Source: Emcibacter sp. SYSU 3D8 (lineage in GTDB: Bacteria > Pseudomonadota > Alphaproteobacteria > SMXS01). Taken from it: a stretch of 64,000 nt of DNA. Under the pieces are notes generated by a model. That model was not told the origin of the DNA. It was given only the letters and a program-made list of their open reading frames with translations, and searched no databases. Positions 26,951-35,803 of the stretch are shown one piece after another. A program made the translations under genes and the position numbers. Each line of letters starts with the position of its first letter. Position 1 is the stretch's first letter. The DNA lies in contig NZ_JBBYXK010000002.1 of assembly GCF_039655875.1 (NCBI RefSeq), positions 682,001-746,000 on the forward strand. The letters run 5' to 3'.

Positions 26951-28729
26951 ATGGCCGAATCCGCAATCGCCAATACTGTGCTGCCCGAATGGGACCTGTC
27001 GGATCTCTATCCCGGTCCCGAGTCGCCCCAGCTCAGGGACGCCCTGGCCGAGCTCGAGCGGCAGGCCACCGGATTCGAGGCCAGTTTCCAGGGCAAGGTC
27101 GGCGCCCTGACCGGCGACCAGCTCGGACAGGCAGTCCGGGTTTTCGAGCAGATCGAGGAACTGGCGGGCCGGATCGGCAGCTATGCGGGCCTGTATTACG
27201 TTACCCGCCTGGATAACGCCGAAACCGCGCGTTTCAGCCAGGGAATCCAGGAACGGCTGACCGACATCAGCGCACATCTGCTGTTCTTCACCCTCGAGAT
27301 CAACCGCATCGAGGACGCCACGTTCGACGCGCTGATGGCCAGCCCGGTATTGAACCATTACCGTCCCTGGCTCGACGAGGTGCGGCTGTTCCGCGAGCAT
27401 CAATTGTCCGACGAGGCCGAACACCTGCTGCACGACAAGTCGGTGTCGGGACGTTCCGCCTGGGCCCGCCTGTTCGACGAGACCATCGCCGGCCTGCGCT
27501 TCCAGGTGGACGGTGAAAGCCTGACCGAAGAACAGGTCCTGGGCCTGCTCTCCGACAAGGACGCCGGCCTGCGCCGCAAGGCCGCCGAGGCGCTGACCGA
27601 GGTGTTCGGCAAGAACATCCGCCTGTTCGCCCTGGTGATGAACACGCTGGTCAAGGACAAGGAAGTGGAGGACCGCTGGCGGAAATATGCGACGCCGGCC
27701 GCCTCGCGCCATCTGGCCAACCAGGTCGAACCGGAAGTCGTCGATGCGCTGGTAAGCGCCGCCCGCGACGCCTATCCCCGGCTGTCGCACCGCTATTACG
27801 CGCTCAAGGCCAGGTGGATGGGGGTCGAACGGCTCAACTTCTGGGACCGCAACGCGCCGCTGCCCGAGCACGACGATGCGCACATTCCGTGGGAGCAGGC
27901 CACATCCACGGTGATCGAGGCCTACCGCGCCTTCTCGCCCAAGCTCGCCGATGTGGCGCACCCGTTCTTCGCCAACAACTGGATCGACGCGCCGGTGAAG
28001 CCGGGCAAGCAGGGCGGCGCCTTCGCGCACCCGACCGTGCCGTCGGCGCATCCCTACCTGCTGCTGAACTACCAGGGCAAGACCCGCGACGTGACCACGC
28101 TCGCCCACGAACTGGGCCACGGCGTGCATCAGGTGCTGGCGGGGCCGCGCGGCGCGCTGATGGCCGGCACCCCGCTGACCTTGGCCGAGACAGCCAGCGT
28201 CTTCGGCGAGATGCTGACCTTCCAGGCGCTGCTCGCCCAGACCACCGATCCGGTGCGCCGCAAGGTGATGCTGGCATCGAAGGTCGAGGACATGATCAAC
28301 ACCGTGGTGCGCCAGACCGCGTTCCACACGTTCGAGGAAAAGGTCCATGCCGAGCGGCGGACCGGCGAGCTGACGCCGCAGCGGCTGGGCGAAATCTGGA
28401 TGGGCGTGCAGGCCGACAGCCTGGGGCCGGCCATCGAGCTGACCGACGCGTACCGCGACTATTGGTGCTACATCCCGCACTTCATCCATACGCCGTTCTA
28501 TGTCTACGCCTATGCCTTCGGCGATTGCCTGGTGAACTCGCTCTATGCGGTCTACCAGCAGCAGCCCGAGGGTTTCGAGGACAAGTATCTCGACATGCTG
28601 CGGGCGGGCGGCACCAAGCGGCACAAGGAGTTGCTGGCGCCGTTCGGGCTCGATGCGTCGGACCCGGCGTTCTGGCAGAAGGGATTGTCCATGATTTCTG
28701 CTATGATCGACGAACTGGAATCGCTGTAG
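26951..28729 (+). CDS. pepF: M3-family oligoendopeptidase (PepF type)
   Basis: A 592-residue zinc metallopeptidase of family M3 that cleaves short peptides in the cytoplasm. The zinc motif is HELGHGVHQ (HExxH), with the downstream glutamate region ETASVFGEML. The oligopeptidase N-terminal helical domain occupies about 1-200. No signal peptide. It follows gapR with a 2-base gap and is followed 9 bases later by an uncharacterised gene, so the three are likely one operon. Confidence 0.93.
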   Translation: MAESAIANTVLPEWDLSDLYPGPESPQLRDALAELERQATGFEASFQGKVGALTGDQLGQAVRVFEQIEELAGRIGSYAGLYYVTRLDNAETARFSQGIQERLTDISAHLLFFTLEINRIEDATFDALMASPVLNHYRPWLDEVRLFREHQLSDEAEHLLHDKSVSGRSAWARLFDETIAGLRFQVDGESLTEEQVLGLLSDKDAGLRRKAAEALTEVFGKNIRLFALVMNTLVKDKEVEDRWRKYATPAASRHLANQVEPEVVDALVSAARDAYPRLSHRYYALKARWMGVERLNFWDRNAPLPEHDDAHIPWEQATSTVIEAYRAFSPKLADVAHPFFANNWIDAPVKPGKQGGAFAHPTVPSAHPYLLLNYQGKTRDVTTLAHELGHGVHQVLAGPRGALMAGTPLTLAETASVFGEMLTFQALLAQTTDPVRRKVMLASKVEDMINTVVRQTAFHTFEEKVHAERRTGELTPQRLGEIWMGVQADSLGPAIELTDAYRDYWCYIPHFIHTPFYVYAYAFGDCLVNSLYAVYQQQPEGFEDKYLDMLRAGGTKRHKELLAPFGLDASDPAFWQKGLSMISAMIDELESL

Positions 28730-28738
28730 GAGCGAGTC

Positions 28739-29713
28739 GTGGCGCGGGTCTCCACGAAGCGGATAGGCCGGATGGTGCGAACCTGGTGGATGCGCGTGCG
28801 CCAGTGCTATCTGCCCGTATCCGACACGGCGTCCCGTCATTCACGGGAAGACGGCAGGGCCGAATTCGAGGCCATGAACCGTCTGACGCCGATCCTGGCC
28901 GAGGCGGGCGCCGCCTATGTGGCCCTGCTCGAGCGCCAGGCCTCCGACACCGCCGCCGACAACGTGCTGATCGAGGCGGCCGCCACGGCGGGCGTCGCAT
29001 CGCGGGCACTCAGGTTGATACCGGCGCCCAGATTGCGCAGCGCCCAGCGCCAGGAATACGTGGCCGGCGTATTCGCCTATGCCGAGGCGCTGATCGCTGC
29101 GACCGAACGCCAGACCGTTATTTCACGCCAGATTCGGACCGCCCGGACAAAGAAGGACCTGGCCACCGAGTTGTTGCTCGCGTCCGCCCAGGACCAGATC
29201 CTGATCGACCTGCTGGCCCGGGAAAATGTCTTCCAGCACGCTGCGGCCGATGCGATCCGCACCGCCAATCCGCAATATTTCCTGACCCGTGCACGGGCCG
29301 AACTCAACTCGGCGATGATCCGTCTGCTGGAGCGGCCCGACGCCGCTGGCCAGTCGCTGGAGCCGGCCAAGCTGGCCGCGGCCCGGCGGGCCATCGACAA
29401 GGCCGAGGGCCTGCTGCGCAAGGCTGCCGCATCGGCGCCGCGCTACTACGACTGGTTGCGCCGCCACGAGGATCCCAGCGGCCTGGCCAATACGGCGCCC
29501 ATGCGCACCGCCATGGGCGCGCTGAAGAAGGGGCTGGAAGACAGCATCGCCACCGAGCGCGCCATCGCCTCCGGCGCCCGCGCGCTGGCTGACGCGGTGG
29601 ATGGTGCGCCCTCGCTTGCCATGCGGCTGGGCCACGGCCCCCATCCCCACGTGACGATCGCCAGCCTCGTGGTGCGGCGGCTGGCCCCCGCGCAGACCGT
29701 GCGAAAATCCTAA
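28739..29713 (+). CDS. Hypothetical protein, helical
   Basis: A 324-residue protein that I do not recognise. It starts at GTG 28739 with AGGAG 7 bases upstream. The sequence is mostly Ala/Arg/Leu-rich and predicted helical, without a signal peptide or strong membrane segment. There is a single Cys near the N-terminus and a short proline/histidine patch (HGPHPHVT) near the end. Tight spacing to pepF suggests co-expression. A structural or DNA-associated role is possible, but nothing in the sequence proves it. Confidence 0.7.
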   Translation: MARVSTKRIGRMVRTWWMRVRQCYLPVSDTASRHSREDGRAEFEAMNRLTPILAEAGAAYVALLERQASDTAADNVLIEAAATAGVASRALRLIPAPRLRSAQRQEYVAGVFAYAEALIAATERQTVISRQIRTARTKKDLATELLLASAQDQILIDLLARENVFQHAAADAIRTANPQYFLTRARAELNSAMIRLLERPDAAGQSLEPAKLAAARRAIDKAEGLLRKAAASAPRYYDWLRRHEDPSGLANTAPMRTAMGALKKGLEDSIATERAIASGARALADAVDGAPSLAMRLGHGPHPHVTIASLVVRRLAPAQTVRKS

Positions 29714-29744
29714 AGTCACGTGCGCTGGTACTCCGTGTCGATTG

Positions 29745-29772
29745 TTGCGGTGCAGTGTTCGTCTGCTATAGT
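29745..29772 (+). promoter_or_regulatory. Promoter of the pnt operon
   Basis: TTGCGG at 29745-29750 and TATAGT at 29767-29772 with a 16-base spacer. An upstream TGC gives an extended -10. Start of pntAA follows 50 bases later. Confidence 0.5.
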
Positions 29773-29821
29773 CCGCCCCAACGATAAGCATCGCCAAAAA
29801 ACGGCATAACGGGACTTTTTC

Positions 29822-30967
29822 ATGAAAATCGCTGTACCCAAGGAACGGCGGCCGCACGAGCGCCGTGTCGCGGTCTCGCCAGACACCGTGAAGAAACTCA
29901 AAGGCCTGGGATTTGACGTTGTCGTCGAATCCGGCGCGGGCGACGCCGCCTCGTTGCCCGACCGTGTCTTTGCCGAAGCGGGCGCGACCATCGCGCCGGA
30001 CGCTGCCGGCACCTATGCCGACGCGGACGTCGTCTTGAAGATTCAGCGCCCGCTGCGCGCCGGCGAAGGCGACGTGGACGAATTCGCCATGATCAAGCCC
30101 GGCGCCTACCTGATCGCGTCGCTGATGCCCTACCAGGACATGGACGGCGTGAAGGCCTATGCCAGCGCCGGCATCAACGCCATGGCGATGGAGCTGATGC
30201 CGCGCATCACCCGCGCCCAGTCCATGGACATCCTGAGTTCCCAGAACAATCTGGCCGGTTACAAGGCCGTGGTGGAAGCCGCCAATCACTACAAGCGGGC
30301 CATGCCGATGATGATGACGGCGGCCGGCACCGTGGCGCCCGCCAAGGTGATGATCTTCGGCGCCGGCGTTGCCGGGCTGCAGGCTGTCGCCACCGCCAAG
30401 CGCCTGGGCGCCATTGTTTCGGCCACCGACGTGCGTCCCGCCACCAAGGAACAGGTGGAATCGCTGGGCGGCAAATTCCTGATGGTCGAGGACGACGAGT
30501 CCAAGGCCGCCGAGACCGCCGCCGGCTATGCCAAGGAAATGAGCGACGCCTACAAGGCCAAGCAGGCCAAGCTGATCGCCGACACCATCGCCAAGCAGGA
30601 CATCGCCATCACCACGGCGCTGATCCCGGGCCGCCCCGCGCCCAAGCTGATCGACGACGCCATGGTCGCCTCCATGAAGCCGGGTTCGGTGATCTACGAT
30701 CTGGCGGCCGAAACAGGCGGCAACTGCACGCTGACCGAGCCGGGCGAGGTGGTGGTGCGCAACGATGTGACCATCATCGGGCACTTCAACGTGCCGAGCC
30801 GCATCCCGGTCGATGCGTCGAACCTGTTTGCCAAGAACCTGCTGAACTTCATCACCCCCCATGTGACGGACGGCGTCCTGTCCTTCACCTGGGACGACGA
30901 GACGGTGGCCGGCATCCTGCTGACGCGCGACGGCCAGATCGTCCATCCGCAATTCACCGGAGCCTGA
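29822..30967 (+). CDS. pntAA: NAD(P) transhydrogenase, subunit alpha part 1
   Basis: A 381-residue soluble NAD(H)-binding dI subunit of proton-translocating transhydrogenase. The N-terminus [20 protein letters not shown] and the Rossmann motif [19 protein letters not shown] are typical of PntA/alanine-dehydrogenase folds. It is separate from the membrane segment gene, the three-gene arrangement common in alphaproteobacteria. The enzyme couples hydride transfer from NADH to NADP+ with inward proton flow. Gap to the next gene is 2 bases. Confidence 0.96.
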   Translation: MKIAVPKERRPHERRVAVSPDTVKKLKGLGFDVVVESGAGDAASLPDRVFAEAGATIAPDAAGTYADADVVLKIQRPLRAGEGDVDEFAMIKPGAYLIASLMPYQDMDGVKAYASAGINAMAMELMPRITRAQSMDILSSQNNLAGYKAVVEAANHYKRAMPMMMTAAGTVAPAKVMIFGAGVAGLQAVATAKRLGAIVSATDVRPATKEQVESLGGKFLMVEDDESKAAETAAGYAKEMSDAYKAKQAKLIADTIAKQDIAITTALIPGRPAPKLIDDAMVASMKPGSVIYDLAAETGGNCTLTEPGEVVVRNDVTIIGHFNVPSRIPVDASNLFAKNLLNFITPHVTDGVLSFTWDDETVAGILLTRDGQIVHPQFTGA

Positions 30968-30969
30968 TC

Positions 30970-31299
30970 ATGGAACAGCTTGCCGTTAGTCCCGTCGTCT
31001 TCCAGCTGGCGATTTTCGTGCTGGCTATCTTCGTCGGCTATTATGTGGTCTGGAGCGTCACGCCCGCCCTGCATACGCCGCTGATGGCCGTTACCAACGC
31101 CATTTCGTCGGTGATCGTGGTCGGTGCGCTGATCGCGGTGGGCGTACAGCTCCCCGAATTCGCCGGCCAGATGGCCGAAATGACCTGGACCTCCAAGATC
31201 CTCGGCTTCCTCGCCCTGATCATGGCGTCGGTCAATATCTTTGGCGGCTTCCTCGTCACCCAGCGCATGCTGGCCATGTACAAGAAAAAAGAAAAGTAA
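30970..31299 (+). CDS. pntAB: NAD(P) transhydrogenase, subunit alpha part 2
   Basis: A 109-residue membrane protein with about three to four hydrophobic segments, corresponding to the first part of the transhydrogenase dII domain. [27 protein letters not shown] is the family signature region, though I cite only its identity. It ends in a lysine-rich cytoplasmic tail (YKKKEK). Its position between pntAA and pntB makes the assignment secure. Confidence 0.95.
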   Translation: MEQLAVSPVVFQLAIFVLAIFVGYYVVWSVTPALHTPLMAVTNAISSVIVVGALIAVGVQLPEFAGQMAEMTWTSKILGFLALIMASVNIFGGFLVTQRMLAMYKKKEK

Positions 31300-31309
31300 G
31301 GGGCCGGAA

Positions 31310-32713
31310 ATGTCCGCGAACCTAACCGCCATCCTCTATCTCGTCGCCGGCGTGCTGTTCATCCTGGCGCTGCGCGGCCTGTCGTCACCCGTCACCTCCC
31401 GGCGCGGCAACACCATGGGCATGATCGGCATGGCCATCGCCATTGTCACGACCCTGGCCAATGTCGCCGCCCACGGCGTCGATCCGGCGACCATCGGGCT
31501 GATCGTCGGCGGCCTCGCCATCGGCGGCGGCATCGGCGCCGTGATCGCCCGCAAGGTGGCCATGACCGCCATGCCCCAGCTGGTGGCCGCATTCCACAGC
31601 CTGGTCGGCCTCGCGGCCGTCATGGTGGCGGCCAGTGCGTTCTATTCGCCTGTCGCGTTCGGCATCGGCGAACCGGGGGCGATCCACACGGCCAGCCTGG
31701 TCGAGATGTCGCTGGGCATCGCCATCGGCGCCGTCACCTTCACCGGCTCGGTCATCGCCTTCACCAAGCTGCAGGGCCTGGTGTCGGGCGCACCCGTGGT
31801 GTTTCCCGGTCAGCATCTGCTGAACGCGCTGCTCGGCATCATCCTGCTGCTGCTGATCGTCTATTTCTGCGTCGCGCAGGAAGCCTGGGTGCTGTGGGCC
31901 ATCGCCGGCCTGTCGCTGGTCATCGGCATCACCCTGATCATCCCGATCGGCGGCGCCGACATGCCGGTCGTGGTGTCCATGCTGAACTCCTATTCGGGCT
32001 GGGCGGCTGCCGGTATCGGCTTCACCCTGTCGAATACGGCGCTGATCATCACCGGCGCACTGGTGGGCAGCTCGGGCGCGATCCTGAGCTACATCATGTG
32101 CAAGGCGATGAACCGCTCGTTCTTCAGCGTCATCCTTGGCGGTTTCGGGGGAGAATCCTCGTCGGCCTCGGCAGGCGCGGTGGAAACCCGCCCGGTCAAG
32201 CGCGGCTCGGCCGAGGACGCGGCCTTCATCATGAAGAACGCCGGCTCGATCATCATCGTCCCCGGCTACGGCATGGCCGTCGCCCAGGCGCAGCACGCGC
32301 TGAAGGAAATGGCCGAGGAGCTGAAGAAGGAAGGCGTCGTCGTCAAATACGCCATCCATCCGGTCGCCGGCCGCATGCCCGGCCACATGAATGTGCTGCT
32401 GGCCGAAGCCAATGTGCCCTATGACGAGGTGTTCGAACTCGAGGACATCAACTCGTCGTTCAGCCAGACCGACGTGGCCTTCGTCATCGGCGCCAACGAC
32501 GTGACCAACCCGGCGGCCAAGACCGACAAGACCAGCCCGATCTACGGCATGCCCGTGCTGGACGTGGAGAACGCGAAAACCGTGCTGTTCATCAAGCGCG
32601 GCATGGCGGCCGGTTACGCCGGCGTCGAGAACGAGCTGTTCTTCCGCGACAACACCATGATGCTGTTCGGCGACGCCAAGAAGATGGTCGAAGAGATCGT
32701 CAAGTCGCTGTAA
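31310..32713 (+). CDS. pntB: NAD(P) transhydrogenase subunit beta
   Basis: A 467-residue subunit with an N-terminal group of about nine membrane helices (dII) and a C-terminal NADP(H)-binding domain (dIII, about 285-467). The dIII motif GYGMAVAQAQHAL, HPVAGRMPGHMNVLLAEA and the ending GDAKKMVEEIVKSL are conserved. ATG 31310 follows AAGGGGCCGG; an earlier in-frame start at 31241 is inside pntAB. A strong terminator lies 22 bases after the stop, closing the operon. Confidence 0.96.
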   Translation: MSANLTAILYLVAGVLFILALRGLSSPVTSRRGNTMGMIGMAIAIVTTLANVAAHGVDPATIGLIVGGLAIGGGIGAVIARKVAMTAMPQLVAAFHSLVGLAAVMVAASAFYSPVAFGIGEPGAIHTASLVEMSLGIAIGAVTFTGSVIAFTKLQGLVSGAPVVFPGQHLLNALLGIILLLLIVYFCVAQEAWVLWAIAGLSLVIGITLIIPIGGADMPVVVSMLNSYSGWAAAGIGFTLSNTALIITGALVGSSGAILSYIMCKAMNRSFFSVILGGFGGESSSASAGAVETRPVKRGSAEDAAFIMKNAGSIIIVPGYGMAVAQAQHALKEMAEELKKEGVVVKYAIHPVAGRMPGHMNVLLAEANVPYDEVFELEDINSSFSQTDVAFVIGANDVTNPAAKTDKTSPIYGMPVLDVENAKTVLFIKRGMAAGYAGVENELFFRDNTMMLFGDAKKMVEEIVKSL

Positions 32714-32734
32714 GGCGCATTGCCCATGCTTCGG

Positions 32735-32763
32735 AAAGGCCGCCTCCGGGCGGCCTTTTCTTT
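32735..32763 (+). terminator. Rho-independent terminator after pntB
   Basis: AAA then GGCCGCC / GGCGGCC stem of 7 base pairs with a 4-base loop, followed by TTTTCTTT. Confidence 0.9.
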
Positions 32764-32822
32764 GGCGACTGCATAGTCTGCAAATCCACGCGCCGATGGC
32801 AGCTATGGGTGGAAAGCAACCG

Positions 32823-33221
32823 CTAGCATTTCACTCTGAATGGGTGCTCACAATTGCTCTCAATGAACGCTGCGACCTCTCGGAGTCGCTCTGGATAAGG
32901 CTCCACGTTTCTCCAGCGACTGTGCGGAAAGAACCTGAAACCGGCTCCCCACAGCAGCTCAACCTTCTTCCATTGCTCAAGGTCGGACTTCTTCGGCGCC
33001 TTGAATGCTCGCCCCATCCAATGCAGCGCCCCGCCGCATTGGGGGCAGGTAGCCGTGCTCTGCTCTGATATCTTCCATGACTTTCGACAATCGAAGCAGG
33101 CGTGCGCGACTAAGTAATCTGGCCCACGAGGACGGACACCGGAATCGGGACCGGGGATCGCTCGATTCCCAATCGCTTTGCGGAGTTCCATACGCTCAGA
33201 TTTCGAGGGCGCTTGCACCAT
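32823..33221 (-). CDS. Zinc-ribbon hypothetical protein, likely acquired
   Basis: A 132-residue protein with two CxxC knuckles, ACFDCRKSW (Cys42, Cys45) and ATCPQCGGALHWMGRAF (Cys59, Cys62), the layout of a single zinc ribbon. The rest is Trp/Lys/Glu rich (DLEQWKKVELLWGAGFRFF) and unlike any enzyme I recognise. Base composition and codon use are visibly lower in GC than the genes on both sides, suggesting horizontal transfer. The start could be ATG 33221 or ATG 33191; neither has a good ribosome site. Confidence 0.65.
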   Translation of the reverse strand: MVQAPSKSERMELRKAIGNRAIPGPDSGVRPRGPDYLVAHACFDCRKSWKISEQSTATCPQCGGALHWMGRAFKAPKKSDLEQWKKVELLWGAGFRFFPHSRWRNVEPYPERLREVAAFIESNCEHPFRVKC

Positions 33222-33507
33222 AGGCAGCTAATTACAGCATTTTACCGATGACCGGAATGGGTCGATAGCGGACTCTGCGGAGCAACGTCATGCAAACTCA
33301 ATGATCGCCTTTTCCTTTTGCGCCGGCTCGAAGCCGCGTGCTACCAAACCACCATGATGCAGCGCCCGAACACAATCCTGTGGATTATTCCCGGTCTCCG
33401 CGACCGGGACGGTGCCTGAATCTGCATCCCGACCGGCCGCGCGGGCGACGCGCCGCCGCTCCCTTGCCAACGCGATCGCTCCCGTCCCACGCTCAAGGAA
33501 CGATCGC
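33222..33507. other. Intergenic gap without a clear feature
   Basis: About 286 bases between the divergent zinc-ribbon and DMT transporter genes. The end near the zinc-ribbon gene is AT-richer. No RNA gene, strong promoter or repeat was recognised. Confidence 0.5.
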
Positions 33508-34437
33508 ATGACCCCGCAGACAGCTTCATCGGCACAACGCTCACGCCTCGCCATCGGCTACGGCCTCGGCGCGCTGGGCTCGATCCTGTTCGCGACCAAG
33601 GGCATCGCCATCAAGCTGGCCTATGAAGAGGGCGTCGATACCGAGACGCTGCTCGCGCTGCGCATGCTGTTGTCGCTGCCTTTCTATGTGGTCGTCGGCG
33701 TGATGGCGCTGCGCGGCCGGCAGACAGGCGGCGCCGAACCGCTGGGCCGCAACCTGATCGTCAAGGCCGGGCTGGTCGGCATCCTCAGCTACTGGTTCGC
33801 CAGCTACACCGACTTCCTCGGGCTGAATTACATTTCGGCCCAGCTCGAGCGGCTGATCCTGTTCACCTATCCGTTGTTCACGGTGCTGTTCGGTGCGCTG
33901 CTGTTCCGCCAGCATGTGCGGCCCCGGGCGCTGTTCGCCTTCGTGTTTTCCTATGCGGGGCTGGCGCTGATCTTCGCCGGAGCCCCGGCCGGCACGGGTG
34001 ATTCGCTGCTGATCGGCGCGAGTCTCGTCATCGCCTCGGCTATCGCCTTCGCGCTCTACCAGCTGCTGGCCAAGCCGATGATCGGCCGCATCGGGCCCAG
34101 CCTGTTCACCTGCATCGCCATGAGCGCCGCGTCCATCGTGGTGGTCGCCCAGTTCCTGCTGACCCATGAGGTCGGCGCGCTGGCGGTGTCGCCCAACGCG
34201 TTCGCCTGCTCGCTGTTCCTCGCCATCGGCGCGACGGTGATCCCGTCGTTCCTGATGAACGCCGCGCTCCACCGCATCTCGGCCCAGGCCAACGCGGTGA
34301 TCGGCACGCTCAGCCCCATCGCCACCATCGTCCTCGCTGCCGCGATCCTGGGCGAGGTGATGACCGGCACCGAATGGATCGGCGCGGTGCTGATCATCGC
34401 CGGCGTCGGCTGGTTCACGCTTATGGAGCGGCGGTGA
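33508..34437 (+). CDS. DMT-superfamily (EamA) transporter
   Basis: A 309-residue integral membrane protein with ten hydrophobic segments in two EamA repeats. The first begins GYGLGALGSILFATKGIAIKLA and the second around LLIGASLVIASAIAFALYQL. Such exporters move metabolites or amino acids outward. ATG 33508 has AAGGAA upstream and is preferred over the in-frame start at 33412, which lacks family support. Neighbours give no clue to substrate. Confidence 0.87.
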   Translation: MTPQTASSAQRSRLAIGYGLGALGSILFATKGIAIKLAYEEGVDTETLLALRMLLSLPFYVVVGVMALRGRQTGGAEPLGRNLIVKAGLVGILSYWFASYTDFLGLNYISAQLERLILFTYPLFTVLFGALLFRQHVRPRALFAFVFSYAGLALIFAGAPAGTGDSLLIGASLVIASAIAFALYQLLAKPMIGRIGPSLFTCIAMSAASIVVVAQFLLTHEVGALAVSPNAFACSLFLAIGATVIPSFLMNAALHRISAQANAVIGTLSPIATIVLAAAILGEVMTGTEWIGAVLIIAGVGWFTLMERR

Positions 34438-34489
34438 AGGCGCTATTATCACCGAGACAGATTATTTGGCCGTATGCGGGCCCAGGAAT

Positions 34490-34642
34490 ATGACGATTCA
34501 CATAACAGATCCGGAGACTGATCGTCTTGCCCGCGAGTTGGCCGAACTAATGGGAACGTCAATTACTGCTGCGGTGAGAGCCGCCGTGAAAAATGAACTG
34601 AACCGCGAACGCCACAAACGCGGAATGCCCGCGATCAAATAG
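34490..34642 (+). CDS. Orphan VapB-like (Rv0623-type) antitoxin
   Basis: A 50-residue protein starting MTIHITDPETDRLARELAEL, matching the N-terminal ribbon-helix-helix-like part of VapB/Rv0623-family antitoxins, which read as TLHIKDPETDRLVRELA-type sequences. The C-terminal toxin-binding part is short (NRERHKRGMPAIK). AGGA precedes the ATG. No PIN-domain toxin gene follows; a terminator comes 24 bases after the stop. Lower GC than its neighbours. Probably a decayed or orphan antitoxin. Confidence 0.62.
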   Translation: MTIHITDPETDRLARELAELMGTSITAAVRAAVKNELNRERHKRGMPAIK

Positions 34643-34665
34643 CCCACAACCCCCAGAAACACGAA

Positions 34666-34688
34666 AGCCGCCCATCGGGCGGCTTTTC
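34666..34688. terminator. Bidirectional terminator between the antitoxin and rpsU
   Basis: AGCCGCCC / GGGCGGCT 8-base-pair stem with a 3-base loop, flanked by GAAA on the left and TTTTC on the right, so it can act on both strands. It lies 22 bases past the end of rpsU. Confidence 0.8.
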
Positions 34689-34709
34689 GATCCGGAATCG
34701 GCGTGAGAC

Positions 34710-34916
34710 TTACACGCCGCCGTCGCGTTCGGCGCGCTTGCGCTCGAGCTTGCGAGCCCGGCGGATGGCCGTGGCGTGCTCGCGGGCGCGGCGCTCGGAG
34801 GGCTTTTCGTAGAAACGGCGAAGCTTCATTTCCCGGTAGATACCTTCGCGCTGCATCTTCTTCTTCAGGGCGCGCAGCGCCTGATCAACGTTGTTGTCAC
34901 GAACGGAAACCTGCAC
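34710..34916 (-). CDS. rpsU: 30S ribosomal protein bS21
   Basis: A 68-residue bS21 of the small ribosomal subunit. It contains the conserved [20 protein letters not shown] start and the [16 protein letters not shown] block, ending in a basic tail ([14 protein letters not shown]). The start is GTG 34916 with GGAGAG just upstream; a longer in-frame ATG at 34973 would add 19 residues absent from the family. Divergent from the COQ9-like gene, the arrangement usual in alphaproteobacteria. Confidence 0.95.
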   Translation of the reverse strand: MQVSVRDNNVDQALRALKKKMQREGIYREMKLRRFYEKPSERRAREHATAIRRARKLERKRAERDGGV

Positions 34917-35065
34917 GTTCTCTCCTGTTGTTGATGTCACCGTACGGTAGACATATAGCTGTATCGCCAGCATGTTTCAGCCAGCAAGTTGGCGCGTGTG
35001 TAACACTTCGCCAAACGCTTGTGAAGCCCTTTGACCGCGCCGCGCCCAGCAACCATATTCAATTC

Positions 35066-35740
35066 ATGAGCGATACTTCCGCCGACGCACTCGATTCCAT
35101 CCGCCGCGACGTGCTTGCCGCCGCGCTGACCCATATACCGTTCGACGGCTGGAGCGGCATCAGCCTGGGAAAGGCGGCCAGGGACATCGGCGTGGACGCG
35201 GGCGCCGTGGGCATGGCGTTTCCCGCCGGCGCAGCCGACCTGCTGGATTTCTTCGCGCAAGACGCCGATTCCCGCATGCTCGCCCGAGTCGCCGAACAGG
35301 GCATCGGCGACATGCGCATGCGCGACCGCATCCGCACCGTGGTCAAGACCCGCATCGACGTCATCGCCGAGCACCGGGAGGCAGAGCGGCGGGCCCTCAG
35401 CTTCGCCGCGCTGCCCCAGAATGCCGCGCTGGGCCTGAAGACCCTGGCGCGCAGCGTCGACCTGATGTGGCGCGCCGCCGGCGACACCTCCACCGATTTC
35501 GCCTTCTACACCAAGCGCGCCACACTGGCGGCGGTGTACTCGGCCACCGTCATGTACTGGATCGGGGACAGTTCCGAGGGCAATGCCGACACCTGGGCGT
35601 TCCTCGACCGCCGGATCGAGAATGTCATGACCGTGGAAAAGACCAAGCTGAAGCTGCGCAAGACGCTGCAGCAAGGCCCCTCGCTGGCCGCCTTGCTGTC
35701 GCGGCTGCGCTATCCCGGCGAATCCCGGATGAAGCCCTAG
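35066..35740 (+). CDS. COQ9-family protein
   Basis: A 224-residue protein of the COQ9 family, which bind lipids and assist ubiquinone hydroxylation in mitochondria and alphaproteobacteria. The N-terminal part has a TetR-like helix-turn-helix fold (IPFDGWSGISLGKAARDIGVD), and the C-terminal part has the lipid-pocket segment DLMWRAAGDTSTDFAFYTKRATLA with the FYTKR signature. ATG 35066 is the first plausible start. ubiX and a UbiH-type hydroxylase are encoded within 7 kb. Confidence 0.88.
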   Translation: MSDTSADALDSIRRDVLAAALTHIPFDGWSGISLGKAARDIGVDAGAVGMAFPAGAADLLDFFAQDADSRMLARVAEQGIGDMRMRDRIRTVVKTRIDVIAEHREAERRALSFAALPQNAALGLKTLARSVDLMWRAAGDTSTDFAFYTKRATLAAVYSATVMYWIGDSSEGNADTWAFLDRRIENVMTVEKTKLKLRKTLQQGPSLAALLSRLRYPGESRMKP

Positions 35741-35803
35741 ATCATTCCGCCGTCAGGCGGCGTCGCCTGGACCCTGAAGCATGGGCGGCTTCAACGGCCT
35801 GCC

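Noticed and set aside
26924-28840. 638-residue minus-strand frame opposite pepF
   Set aside because: No domains; the plus strand encodes a complete M3 peptidase.
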